In this document: piece by piece, positions 52,726 through 61,760 of the stretch
Position numbering within the stretch: position 1 is the stretch's first letter
Layout: every line of letters starts with the position of its first letter
From: UBA11475 sp045655805
GTDB taxonomy: Bacteria > Bacillota > Clostridia > Christensenellales > Borkfalkiaceae
Length of the DNA stretch: 64,000 nt
Assembly (NCBI GenBank): GCA_045655805.1
Contig: JAZOPZ010000013.1
Coordinates: 372,001 to 436,000 of the forward strand
Direction: 5' to 3'
Position numbers and translations under genes: made by a program
The notes under the pieces: generated by a model
The model's database searches: none
The model's input: the letters and a program-made list of their open reading frames with translations, nothing else
Told to the model about the DNA's origin: nothing

Positions 52726-54099
52726 ATGGTACATTGTTATAAACTCGGTGGCGTCAATATAGTTCTAGACGTTTTTTCTTGTTCGGTGCATATCGTTGAC
52801 GATATCGCTTACGATATGATTGAACTTTACGAAACTTCGTCAAAACAAGCCGTTACCGATTTAATACTTTCTAAATATGCAGGGGAAGTTACTTTACAAG
52901 ATATAAACGACTGTTTTTCAGATATTGAAGAACTAAAAACTCAAGGCAAACTTTTCACCCAAGATACTTTTGCGCCGATGGCTGATAAGTTAAAGCAAAA
53001 AACTTCGGGAGTGGTAAAGGCGCTTTGTTTACACGTGGCGCACACTTGCAATCTTAATTGTTCGTACTGCTTTGCTAGTCAAGGCAAGTACCAAGGCGAT
53101 AGGGCACTTATGTCCTTTGAGGTAGGTAAGCGCGCTCTTGATTTTTTAATTGAAAATTCAGGTACGAGAACTAATTTAGAAGTTGACTTTTTCGGTGGCG
53201 AACCACTTATGAATTTTGACGTCGTTAAAAAGTTGGTTGCTTATGCTAGGGAAGTTGAAAAGCCTGCAGGCAAAAATTTCCGTTTTACTTTAACTACGAA
53301 CGGCGTTTTAATTGACGACGACGTTATAGACTATTGCAATAAAGAAATGAGCAATATCGTTTTAAGTTTGGATGGTAGAAAGGAAGTTCACGACCGTTTC
53401 CGTGTCGATTATCAAGGTAAAGGCAGTTACGATAAAATCGTACCAAAGTTCCAAAAGTTCGTTAGCGCTAGGGGTAATAAAGATTATTATATGCGTGGCA
53501 CTTTCACACATGCTAACCCTGATTTTTTAAATGATATTAAACAAATGCTCGATTTGGGCTTTACTGAACTTTCAATGGAGCCAGTCGTTTGCGCGCCAAA
53601 CGATCCGTCGGCTTTAACTGAAGAAGATTTAGAAGTTGTTTTCAAACAATACGAAGATTTAGCGTCGCTTATGCTTGAGCGCCGTAAACAAGGCAAGCCG
53701 TTTACCTTTTATCACTATATGATTGACTTAAAGGGTGGCCCTTGTATTTACAAAAGAGTGTCGGGCTGTGGCTCTGGTACTGAATATATGGCAGTTACGC
53801 CTTGGGGGGACTTGTATCCTTGCCATCAATTCGTTGGTGATGAAAAGTTCCGTCTTGGCTCGGTGTTTGAGGGCGTAACCAATAAAGAAATTCAAAAAGA
53901 ATTTTTATCTTGCAATGTTTACACGCGTCCTGAGTGTAAAGATTGTTGGGCAAAACTTTATTGTTCGGGTGGTTGCTCGGCGAACGCTTATCACGCAACG
54001 GGCAGTATAAACGGCGTGTACGAAAGTGGTTGCAAACTTTTCAAAAAGCGTATGGAATGCGCCATTATGTTAGAGGCCGTTAAGGCGCTTGAAGAGTAG
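52726..54099 (+). CDS. scfB: SCIFF radical SAM maturase
   Basis: 457 residues. An N-terminal peptide-recognition region (RRE-like, about 1-85), then radical SAM CNLNCSYCFA binding the [4Fe-4S] cluster, FFGGEPLMNF, and a C-terminal SPASM domain with a CGSGTEYMAVTPWGDLYPC motif and cysteines in CKDC...YCSGGCSAN...CKLF. The ATG at 52726 follows AAAGGGG; an earlier start adds 18 unrelated residues. It acts on ScfA encoded just upstream. Confidence 0.95.
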   Translation: MVHCYKLGGVNIVLDVFSCSVHIVDDIAYDMIELYETSSKQAVTDLILSKYAGEVTLQDINDCFSDIEELKTQGKLFTQDTFAPMADKLKQKTSGVVKALCLHVAHTCNLNCSYCFASQGKYQGDRALMSFEVGKRALDFLIENSGTRTNLEVDFFGGEPLMNFDVVKKLVAYAREVEKPAGKNFRFTLTTNGVLIDDDVIDYCNKEMSNIVLSLDGRKEVHDRFRVDYQGKGSYDKIVPKFQKFVSARGNKDYYMRGTFTHANPDFLNDIKQMLDLGFTELSMEPVVCAPNDPSALTEEDLEVVFKQYEDLASLMLERRKQGKPFTFYHYMIDLKGGPCIYKRVSGCGSGTEYMAVTPWGDLYPCHQFVGDEKFRLGSVFEGVTNKEIQKEFLSCNVYTRPECKDCWAKLYCSGGCSANAYHATGSINGVYESGCKLFKKRMECAIMLEAVKALEE

Positions 54100-54100
54100 T

Positions 54101-55432
54101 ATGAATACCCCTATTTGTGATTTTATTAAAAAGTACGCAAAGCAAAAAAAATTGCGTCTACATATGCCGGGGCATAAAGGCAAACTTTCGGCTTTTGATA
54201 TTACTGAAGTTGACGGCGCAGGCGTGCTGTATTCGGACGGCGATATTATTAGCGAGAGCGAGAATAACTGTTCAATTTTGTACGGAACGGCTAAAACCGT
54301 TTACTCGGCAGAGGGCTCGTCGCTTTCGATAAAGGCTATGGTTTATATGCTAACGGTATGGTCAAAATTGACCAACCGTCAACCTAAAATACTTGCCATA
54401 CGCAACGCGCACAAGGCTTTTATCAATGCAATTTCGCTTTGTAATGCTGAAGTCGAGTGGCTTTATCCTAGCGAGTTTAAAACTCTAACTTCTTGCGATA
54501 TCTCAGCAAAAGAAGTTGACGAAGTTTTGTCTAGTTCAACCAAAAAGCCCACGGCGTTTTATATAACTTCACCCGATTATTTGGGGAATATCGCTGATAT
54601 TAAAGGGATAGCAGAAGTTTGCAAAAAGTACGGCGTGTTGCTCGTCGTTGACAATGCTCACGGCGCGTACTTAAACTTTTTACAAGAAAACTTGCACCCT
54701 ATAAATTTGGGCGCTGATATGTGCGTTGATTCTGCTCACAAAACCTTGCCCGTTTTAACGGGTGGTGGGTACTTGCATATTTCTAAAAACGCACCCGACT
54801 ATTTTGTTAAAAACGCAAAAAAGGCGATGGCGTTGTTTGCATCTACTAGTCCGTCTTATCTTATTTTAAATTCGCTCGACAAGGCGAACGCTATTTTAGA
54901 TAGCAACTATAAGCGTAGGCTTTTAGGTTTTATCAATAAGTTAGACGAACTTAAAAAAGACCTTGCTTTTTCGGGCTTTACTCTTATTTCTAACGAACCG
55001 TTAAAACTAACGATTTCTACCAAACCTTACGGTTATACGGGTAAAGAACTTGCAGATTATCTTTCGTCAAAAAATATAGTTTGCGAGTTTTACGACGAAG
55101 ATTTTCTTGTTTTAATGTTCTCGCTATCGAATAAAATTTCAGCAATCAAAAAGGTCAAAAAGGCGCTTTTATTATTGCCAAAACGCACGGCAATCGCTCC
55201 TACCGTTTTAAATATGGTAAAGCCAACGGCAGTTCTTTCGCCGACCACGGCGTTGTTTTCTGCAAGTGAAGATTTACCGATTAAAGATTGCGTCGGCAAG
55301 GTATTGTCGTCGGTAACCGTTTCTTGTCCACCGGCAGTTCCCGTGCTCGTTTGTGGTGAAAGGGTAGACGAACAAATTTTACCTATTTTAACCTATTACG
55401 GAATAACAACCTTATCCGTCGTAAAAGAATAA
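54101..55432 (+). CDS. Orn/Lys/Arg decarboxylase-family PLP enzyme
   Basis: 443 residues of the fold-type I Orn/Lys/Arg decarboxylase group (YaaO/SpeA-like): LHMPGHKG at the N-terminus, an SAEGSS cofactor-phosphate segment, VVDNAHGAYL, and the PLP lysine in DSAHKTLPVLTGGGYL. It should decarboxylate a basic amino acid, leading to polyamines, but the substrate is unproven. Its ATG lies one base past the scfB stop, so it is translated on the same transcript. A strong terminator follows. Confidence 0.9.
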   Translation: MNTPICDFIKKYAKQKKLRLHMPGHKGKLSAFDITEVDGAGVLYSDGDIISESENNCSILYGTAKTVYSAEGSSLSIKAMVYMLTVWSKLTNRQPKILAIRNAHKAFINAISLCNAEVEWLYPSEFKTLTSCDISAKEVDEVLSSSTKKPTAFYITSPDYLGNIADIKGIAEVCKKYGVLLVVDNAHGAYLNFLQENLHPINLGADMCVDSAHKTLPVLTGGGYLHISKNAPDYFVKNAKKAMALFASTSPSYLILNSLDKANAILDSNYKRRLLGFINKLDELKKDLAFSGFTLISNEPLKLTISTKPYGYTGKELADYLSSKNIVCEFYDEDFLVLMFSLSNKISAIKKVKKALLLLPKRTAIAPTVLNMVKPTAVLSPTTALFSASEDLPIKDCVGKVLSSVTVSCPPAVPVLVCGERVDEQILPILTYYGITTLSVVKE

Positions 55433-55439
55433 TAAAAGC

Positions 55440-55464
55440 AAAAACGCCCAAACGGGCGTTTTTT
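55440..55464. terminator. bidirectional terminator
   Basis: AAAAACGCCC, AAAC, GGGCGTTTTTT between the decarboxylase-like gene and tilS. Confidence 0.85.
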
Positions 55465-55476
55465 ATTATGAAAATA

Positions 55477-56787
55477 TTAAATTTTAGGTACACAAACAAG
55501 TTTTAGTAAGGTTTTAGAAGTTTTTTCAACTTTTACTTCGCAAGAAATTTCCTTACCGCCGACGTATAAAATTTCGCTACCATCAGCGACAAGCAACAAA
55601 TCGTCCCTTAAACGCTTTGGAACTTTTTCGTCAATCAAAAACTCTTTTAACTTTTTGGTTTTTTCGGAAAAAGTTTTAAATGTGTCGCCGTTTTTGCGCG
55701 TTCTAATAACGGCAGTTTTCGGCAATTTATCTTTGTCGATATAGTGGGTGAAGTCTTCGCCTGTTAAATCTATTTTATCGTCAAAAGAAACTTCTTCAAT
55801 TTTAAGGGCAAAGTGTTCGGTTTCAAATACGCCAGCCTTTACGGGGATAGAACCTTCCTCTTTTTTGTTTTTTTTATAAAATGAAATTTTGCCGTATTCA
55901 ATGGTGGCGGTAACGCCGTAGGGGAGGGAAAGACTATCGCCGTTTTCACCGTTTTTATAAAGTTCGTAAACGGCGTCTATATGCTTTTTTTCGTAATCTT
56001 TTTTAACGCCTGCCGTTTTCATTGCCTTAATGCTGGCCCTTGCAAATAACGCCTTTGAGGTAGGTACACTCATTACAGCGCCACCTTTCTCTTTGGTTAC
56101 GTAACCTTCAGCAAGGGTAGTTAACGCCTCGTCGTCTTCTTCAGCCAAAAGCGAAAGTTTATAAATATTATCTTCCATTTTTGGAAAACGCCCTTTAATC
56201 TTCGGCAATACTTCAAGTCGTAAAAAATTACGGTTGTAATCACTTTTTAAATTAGTGCCGTCGGTGACAAATGGTAAGTTTTCACGCATACGGTATGCGC
56301 TAATTTCGTCCTTATCAGTGTATAAAAGCGGTCTAATGATATTGCCGAAACTGCATTTTGGTATGCCTTTAAGACCACTTACGCCCGTTCCTCTAAAAAG
56401 GTTTATAAGTACGCTTTCAACAAGGTCGGACTTGTGATGCGCTGTAGCAATAAAATCACAATCGCCGTTTTTTATCAAGTGTTCAAAACAAGCGTAGCGA
56501 TACTCTCTAGCATCTTCTTCAGAAGTTAGTTTTAAGTCGCTATCCTTTGCTGAAAAACCATAAAAAGGTATTTTGTTTTCGGCGCAGTAGTTTTTTACGA
56601 ATTCGCTATCTTTTGCCGATTCTTCACCGCGCATACCGTGGTCGATATTAACGGCAACGATTTTAGCACCTAAATTTTCGGCGTTAGTAAAAAGGTAGTG
56701 AAGAAGAACCATACTATCTTCACCGCCCGAAACGGCTACGCCTACCGTTTTATTATTAAGTTCGTTCTTGCTAAACAAAATATCCAT
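55477..56787 (-). CDS. tilS: tRNA(Ile)-lysidine synthase
   Basis: Adds lysine to C34 of tRNA-Ile(CAU) so that it reads AUA codons. 436 residues: PP-loop VAVSGGEDSMVLLHYL (usual SGGxDS), AVNIDHGMRGEES, a FIATAHHKSDLVESVL segment, FRGTGVSGLKGI, and a C-terminal substrate-binding domain. No ribosome site is seen; a -10 box ends 6 bases before the ATG, so the transcript is probably leaderless. Confidence 0.94.
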   Translation of the reverse strand: MDILFSKNELNNKTVGVAVSGGEDSMVLLHYLFTNAENLGAKIVAVNIDHGMRGEESAKDSEFVKNYCAENKIPFYGFSAKDSDLKLTSEEDAREYRYACFEHLIKNGDCDFIATAHHKSDLVESVLINLFRGTGVSGLKGIPKCSFGNIIRPLLYTDKDEISAYRMRENLPFVTDGTNLKSDYNRNFLRLEVLPKIKGRFPKMEDNIYKLSLLAEEDDEALTTLAEGYVTKEKGGAVMSVPTSKALFARASIKAMKTAGVKKDYEKKHIDAVYELYKNGENGDSLSLPYGVTATIEYGKISFYKKNKKEEGSIPVKAGVFETEHFALKIEEVSFDDKIDLTGEDFTHYIDKDKLPKTAVIRTRKNGDTFKTFSEKTKKLKEFLIDEKVPKRLRDDLLLVADGSEILYVGGKEISCEVKVEKTSKTLLKLVCVPKI

Positions 56788-56793
56788 AAAAAA

Positions 56794-56822
56794 ATTGTAT
56801 CAAAATTTAACCTTTTTTGCAA
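56794..56822 (-). promoter_or_regulatory. promoter of tilS, probably leaderless
   Basis: Minus strand TTGCAA (56817-56822), 17-base spacer, TACAAT (56794-56799), 6 bases before the ATG. Confidence 0.65.
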
Positions 56823-56892
56823 TGGTTTAAGAGTTATTTGATTGATTTTTAAGCGTTGGTGGTGGTATAATGATTTCCACAAAGGAGAAAAA

Positions 56893-57675
56893 ATGTTTCC
56901 AACTGATAAAAAACGACAATTTTTACTCGGGATGCGTTCGGCAATTCCCGTCGTAATTGCATATATACCGATGGGCATAGCGTACGCTATTACGGCACGT
57001 GGCGCAGGACTTAAAATTTTAGAAACTATAATGATGTCGGTTTGCGTGTTCACAGGGGCAGGGCAAATGCTCGCTGCTCAAATGCTTTCGCAAAACGCAA
57101 TGATTTTGGCTATAATATTTGCGACTTTCATTATAAACTTGCGTTACGTTATTATGAGCGCTTACGTCGTTAACGGGTTAAAAGATAGTCCGCTTTACCA
57201 AAAAATGCTCGGCACTTTCGGCGTTACGGACGAGGCTTTTGCGATTTTCGCTATGCGTGGTGAAGGCAATCGTTCAATGACCTTTTGGATGGGGCTTATG
57301 CTTACTACTTACGCGTCGTGGATTACGGGCGCTGTAATAGGCGCGTTTGCATCAGATATTTTGCCTGACGTCTTAAAATTTTCGTTTGATATAGCAATGC
57401 ACGCAATGTTTATTTCTCTTATAGTACCGGGGGCAAAGGGCAGTTTGCGCTTGGCGCTAACAATTGGCATAACTGCAGTTATAAATTGTTTGCTTTCGCT
57501 TATTCTAAATGGCGAAAACTCTTGTTGGGCAGTTATAATTTCAATGCTCGTCGGGGCGTTTATCGGCGTATTCTTGGTTGAAGACGAGGACGATAAAAAT
57601 ATCGCAGAGGACCAAGTTGACGATACCGTTCTGCCTGAAAAAACACCTGTTTTAGGTGAGGGAGGTGCGGTATGA
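56893..57675 (+). CDS. azlC: AzlC-type branched-chain amino acid exporter, large subunit
   Basis: 260 residues and several membrane helices: AIPVVIAYIPMGIAYAITAR, VFTGAGQMLAAQML, and INLRYVIMSAYV (the family's LR motif). Works with AzlD to export branched-chain amino acids (BrnF/AzlC family). ATG at 56893 after AAAGGAG. The C-terminus ends in a soluble acidic tail (DEDDKN...). Its stop overlaps azlD by 4 bases. Confidence 0.93.
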   Translation: MFPTDKKRQFLLGMRSAIPVVIAYIPMGIAYAITARGAGLKILETIMMSVCVFTGAGQMLAAQMLSQNAMILAIIFATFIINLRYVIMSAYVVNGLKDSPLYQKMLGTFGVTDEAFAIFAMRGEGNRSMTFWMGLMLTTYASWITGAVIGAFASDILPDVLKFSFDIAMHAMFISLIVPGAKGSLRLALTIGITAVINCLLSLILNGENSCWAVIISMLVGAFIGVFLVEDEDDKNIAEDQVDDTVLPEKTPVLGEGGAV

Positions 57676-57977
57676 GGATAGAATATTTACTTTTAATCTT
57701 GGGAATGGCGATAGTTGCGTATATACCTAGGGTGTTACCCGCGGTGGTTTTTGAAAAGTTAAGGTTTGGCAAAAAAGTCAAAAAGTTTTTAGAACTTATT
57801 CCGTATACGGCAATGACGGCGTTGATTATACCCGATATCTTTTTAACCCCGTCAAACGTTTGGTACGGTGTGGCTGGCGTTGCTTTAGCAGGGCTAATGG
57901 CGTGGAAAAAAGTTCCCGTAACCGTATGTCTTATATCAGCACTCGCGCTTAACGTTTGCCTGTACGCAATTTTGTAA
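57672..57977 (+). CDS. azlD: AzlD-type transporter small subunit
   Basis: 101 residues, four hydrophobic segments: YLLLILGMAIVAYIPRVLPA, KVKKFLELIPYTAMTALIIP and two more. This is the standard AzlD/BrnE size and pattern. An ATGA overlap couples it to azlC. Confidence 0.93.
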   Translation: MRIEYLLLILGMAIVAYIPRVLPAVVFEKLRFGKKVKKFLELIPYTAMTALIIPDIFLTPSNVWYGVAGVALAGLMAWKKVPVTVCLISALALNVCLYAIL

Positions 57978-57991
57978 TTATATTTTAAACT

Positions 57992-58018
57992 AAAAAGCGC
58001 TTAATTAAGCGCTTTTTT
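57992..58018 (+). terminator. terminator of azlCD
   Basis: AAAAAGCGCTTAA/TTAAGCGCTTTTTT palindrome followed by Ts. Confidence 0.85.
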
Positions 58019-58116
58019 AAATAAATAACATTGTTTATTGGTATTTTTTATATTAATTTTTAAGCTTTCTTAACTGGTAAATGTTAAAAAAAGACAAAAT
58101 AATCCTTTAAAAACAC

Positions 58117-58145
58117 TTGACAAACTCTTCAAATTCGCTTATCAT
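58117..58145 (+). promoter_or_regulatory. promoter of tRNA-fMet
   Basis: TTGACA (58117-58122), 17-base spacer, TATCAT (58140-58145). Confidence 0.85.
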
Positions 58146-58172
58146 ATATAAGCACTATAAAGTGACACATAT

Positions 58173-58228
<56 letters not shown>

Positions 58229-58250
<22 letters not shown>

Positions 58251-59773
58251 CTAGATACTCGTTTGAACTTTTTTCGTTCAAACGAGTTTTCTTTTATTTC
58301 TTCTATGTTTTTGCTACTTGCTATTTCCGAGCACTCTTTTTTGTTAAGATGCTTGGTTTCACGCTTGTTGGTGTTATATAAAATTATCACCTTATTGTCA
58401 AATAGAATAACACGATTTATAAACGAGTTAAAGAACTCGTTTTTTTCTTGGTCGTTTTCATACTGTTTCCTTGCGTAGTAGTTAAGAAAAGTTCTAACGT
58501 CAACAAGTTCTAACGGCTTAATTTGTTTAGCTTTTTCTACGGCAATTTTGGCTTCTAAATCTTCTTGTGTTGCTTCAAGCGAAAGTAGTTTTTCTTTCGT
58601 GGACTTAGTGTAAATGCCTTCTTCTATTGCCGTTAAGATTTTATCGATAGATTTTTTTACCGTTTTAAGGTCTTTTTCAAAAGCGATAAGTGCCGTTGGC
58701 TTTTCAATTTCAGCGTTAAATTTTTCTACCACCGTCTTTGCAATTTTATCTATAACTTGTGGGGTTAAAACGTAATCTATCGTTGCACCGAAAACTATAT
58801 TTTCAATCTCGTTTTGTCTAACGTTTTTCTTTTTACAAGTGTTCTTTTCGGTTTTTCGTTTATAACATTTGTAGTAATGATAAACTTGTCCGTTATGGCT
58901 CGTTCCCGTTTCGGCAGTAATTGCCGAACCGCAATATCCACAGAACATTTTGCCACTTAATATGTATGGGTTTTCGTGATAAACTTCACGCTGACGATGC
59001 TTATGTCCGTCCATAATCAAATTACACTCCTTAAAAAGTCTTTTGTCAACGATAGGTGGAACGACGTCAAGGTAGGTAACACCATCAACCGTCACGATTC
59101 CTATATATTTTTCGTTACGAATCATACGGCAAATTGCACTCATAGTAAACTTGTTGCTGTTTTTAGGCTTAATCCCTTGACTGTTTAATCTATCGATTAT
59201 TGCTTTTCCTTTTTCGCCGTTTCGGTAACGATTGAAAACATCTCTAACGATTTCTGCTTCTTCGGGGTTAACTACCCATTTTTTGTTTACGATATTATAA
59301 CCGAGTAGGGTGTAGCCACCAATAAAATTGCCTTTAAGTAAACTTTCCTTAACGCCACGCTTTGTCTTTTGTGAAAGTTCGGCGGAGTAATACTCCGCCA
59401 TACTTTCTAAAACGCCTTCGATAAGTATTCCGCTTGCATCGTCCGAAATGTTTTCCTTTGCCGATAATACTCTAACGCCATTTTTCTTTAACTTGGCTTT
59501 GTAGTTAGCGCTATCGTAACGATTACGGGCAAAACGGTCTAATTGATAAACCAATACGTACTCAAAATGCTTCTCTTTACTGTCGTCTATCATTTTAAGA
59601 AACTGTGGTCGTTTGTCCGACGTTCCCGTTAACGCTCTATCTATGTATTCGGCGATAATGGTAATGTCGTTTCTCTTTGCAAAATCGTAGCACTCACGTA
59701 GTTGACCTTCAATAGATTGTTCGGTTTGTGCGTGTGAACTAAATCTTGCGTAAATTACTGCTTTCTTTTTCAT
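58229..59773 (-). CDS. large serine recombinase (integrase)
   Basis: 514 residues. N-terminal resolvase domain with catalytic serine in YARFSS (about residue 12), VYQLDRFARNRYDS, and a KRPQFLKMI motif; then a recombinase domain (TMSAICRMIRNEKYIG), a zinc ribbon with CGYCG and later cysteines (KCYKRKTEKNTC), and a coiled coil (about 370-420). The stop codon lies inside the tRNA-fMet gene, so the last ~6 residues are read from antisense tRNA and the preceding dozen from its terminator. It integrates and excises the element. Confidence 0.93.
58257..58291 (+). terminator. terminator of tRNA-fMet, inside the recombinase 3' coding end
   Basis: Perfect 12-bp stem ACTCGTTTGAAC/GTTCAAACGAGT around TTTTTTC, followed by TTTTC. 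On the other strand it encodes recombinase residues near the C-terminus. Confidence 0.8.
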
Positions 59774-59979
59774 AATTCCTCCTTCTTGCCAAAAATGTCT
59801 TTCGGCGTTATGTTTTTAATATCTCCGCCGTTATTTGCGAAGTCTAAAATTTTGTTTGCAAGTATACTTGCGGCTCTTAAAATAGTGCTTTGGTCTGCTT
59901 CAAACGGATAGTTTTCCGTTTCGTTTGTGGAAAGGTTTATTTCCACCCTGTTAATTTCGTCTAAATAATGTCTTTTCAA
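59770..59979 (-). CDS. small element-encoded protein of unknown function
   Basis: 69 residues from a TTG start, which lies only 2 bases after AAGGAG, so the true start may be slightly downstream. The stop overlaps the recombinase ATG by 4 bases, implying coupled translation. Mostly helical and acidic, with SILANKILDFANNGGDI; no domain is recognised. Small genes coupled to a recombinase are often excision factors, but nothing in this sequence shows that. Confidence 0.6.
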   Translation of the reverse strand: MKRHYLDEINRVEINLSTNETENYPFEADQSTILRAASILANKILDFANNGGDIKNITPKDIFGKKEEL

Positions 59980-60091
59980 TTCTCCTTAATTTTTTATTTG
60001 TGCGGATACAATGTTCTCTTTCCTGATGGTAGAGCACCAATAAACTACACTTTATAAAGTGCGTTGTGTTTGTTAGTAAATCTTTAACCAT
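59951..60091 (-). CDS. possible 46-residue peptide upstream of the small coupled gene
   Basis: ATG at 60091 on the minus strand, with AAGGAGG 14 bases upstream (rather far). The frame runs 46 codons and ends inside the next gene in another frame. The product is basic and not recognised; it may only be a leader. Confidence 0.3.
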   Translation of the reverse strand: MVKDLLTNTTHFIKCSLLVLYHQEREHCIRTNKKLRRIEKTLFRRN

Positions 60092-60160
60092 AAACCACAA
60101 TTTTCCTCCTTAATTTTTTTGATTGGTTTTTGGCTTGCCTTACTCTTAAATTAAGGTTTT

Positions 60161-60175
60161 TCCCGTTCATTAGGA
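60161..60175 (+). repeat. 15-bp direct repeat, copy 1, beside the relaxase gene
   Basis: TCCCGTTCATTAGGA, identical to 61496-61510; the two bracket the MobV gene. The surrounding 60092-60227 has no gene. Confidence 0.7.
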
Positions 60176-60227
60176 TTTTTGGTTTTGTATCCTACCCTAA
60201 ATTTTGGAATAAAGCAAGCGTTTTTGA

Positions 60228-61352
60228 TTAGTATTTTATAAAATTATTAAATTTTTTCTTCGTGGGTTTTCTTGAAAGATTTTCACGTTGTTTAGCAACC
60301 AATTTTACTTCTTCAAGTTCGTTGGGTGCATATTTAGATAAGAACTTCAAAAACTCCTTATGCTGTTGTAGTTCGGGAATTTGTTTTTCGTATTTTCTTA
60401 GTTCATTAAAAAGATACTCTTTGTCCTTATCAGTCGTTTTCTTCTCTTCTTCAAGCAGTTTGTATTTGGCGATTAAGCCGACCACTTGTTTTTCAAGTCC
60501 ACTCTTAAAGAAAGGCTTCTTGCCGTTAATAGCACCTTCAAACGCCTTCAAATACTCTTCCAAAGGTTTTAGTTCTTTTGAAAGGGTATTTTTCTTTTCT
60601 TCAAGTTTTTTCATTTCCCACTCGTATTTAGTTGTGTGTTTTTTGTTGCTTCCAATTTCGCCACGGTCTAAGCCGTAGCGATAAGCAACTTGCTCGTAAA
60701 AATCGTCTTGCAAATTTCCAAACGAAACTTGTCCGCCTCGTTTTTCCCAAAAGTCAGAAGAACATATTTTAGGATTGGGGAGAGCGTTGTACTCGTATAT
60801 ACCTTTTCCGTTAACGTCCTTGGCTTGTATGGGAGAGCCTTTCTCGTTTCGCAAAACTTTGCCGTCACTACCTTTGGCGTAAACTTTCTTTTTGCCTTGG
60901 TCTACTATCGGAACGTAGTAAAGTTGCAAGTGTGGTGTAGTTTCGTCAAAGTGTATTACGGCAGACAAAATATTCTCGTCCGTGCCGTGATAACCGATTT
61001 CCCGAAGAACGAATTTATAACAGTCGTTAAAAAACTCTAAAACCTTTTGTGGTGGTTGTTCGCCTTGAATATACCCAAGTCTTTCAAAGAACGCTTTATC
61101 CGACGTTACGATTATCCCTTCAAAAGCAACCGACTTTTTCGTGTCCTTAAAAGTAGCGTTGGTTTTTTCTACGATACTTTTCCATTCGGCGTTCATACCG
61201 TTTGTGGACTTTTTGAAATATAGATTAAGTGGAGTTCTTTCCACGTCTATGTCTTGGTTTCGATTGTTCCTTGATGTTCTTTCGGTTTCAGCACCAATTT
61301 TTCCGAGCGAATTTTTTGTAAACTTTTGAACTCTTATAACCTGATAACTAAT
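60228..61352 (-). CDS. MobV-family relaxase (Pre/Mob) with apparent ATT start
   Basis: Nicks oriT and pilots the element during mobilisation. The conserved N-terminus ISYQVIRVQKF begins at an ATT codon (61350-61352) 7 bases after a perfect AAAGGAGGTG; the first standard in-frame start is a GTG 36 codons later (61244), which would delete the conserved N-terminus. The metal-binding motif HFDETTPHLQLYYVPIV is present, followed by a long C-terminal coiled coil (about 245-350). About 374 residues. Either AUU initiates or the gene is damaged at its start codon. Confidence 0.85.
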   Translation of the reverse strand: MSYQVIRVQKFTKNSLGKIGAETERTSRNNRNQDIDVERTPLNLYFKKSTNGMNAEWKSIVEKTNATFKDTKKSVAFEGIIVTSDKAFFERLGYIQGEQPPQKVLEFFNDCYKFVLREIGYHGTDENILSAVIHFDETTPHLQLYYVPIVDQGKKKVYAKGSDGKVLRNEKGSPIQAKDVNGKGIYEYNALPNPKICSSDFWEKRGGQVSFGNLQDDFYEQVAYRYGLDRGEIGSNKKHTTKYEWEMKKLEEKKNTLSKELKPLEEYLKAFEGAINGKKPFFKSGLEKQVVGLIAKYKLLEEEKKTTDKDKEYLFNELRKYEKQIPELQQHKEFLKFLSKYAPNELEEVKLVAKQRENLSRKPTKKKFNNFIKY

Positions 61353-61379
61353 AATTTCACCTCCTTTGACTGTTGTCAG

Positions 61380-61760
61380 TTATTTGTTGAGCGTTTGTTT
61401 TTTGACACGGCTATTTCATAGCCATATCTCACTAAGATACAAACTTCGTTTTTGTATCCCGTTCGCTCTGCCGAGGGCTAATTTCCAACTTAAAATCCCG
61501 TTCATTAGGAAATAAAAAAGCGCAAGTGTTCATTACCTGCGCAAATTAAAAAGGAGCACCTAAATTGATGCTCCAAGGTTGGCGAAATTACCCCTCCATA
61601 TATAAACAAGAAAAGCAAATTTCTTCGCTTTGCTTGAAATTTAACAACCTATTGGTTGTTTGCAATAATTGCGACTTTTCGTTTGAAATGTCGTCGCAAA
61701 TGCCTGTAAGCAAGCTTCCGTCATTTACTCTCTAATTATCAAGCGGTTAAAACGCCGAAA
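61380..61760. other. non-coding region upstream of the relaxase, candidate oriT region
   Basis: No gene. It contains hairpins GGCTAT-TTC-ATAGCC (61409-61423), AACAACC/GGTTGTT (about 61645-61662) and GCGAC/GTCGC (about 61671-61697), and a copy of the 15-bp repeat at 61496-61510. Mob relaxases usually act just upstream of their gene, so an oriT here is plausible but not proven. Confidence 0.45.
61496..61510 (+). repeat. 15-bp direct repeat, copy 2
   Basis: TCCCGTTCATTAGGA, identical to 60161-60175. Confidence 0.7.

Noticed and set aside
60262..61040. Plus-strand open frames opposite the relaxase
   Set aside because: Antisense of the MobV coding sequence; Ser/Phe-rich shadow translation.
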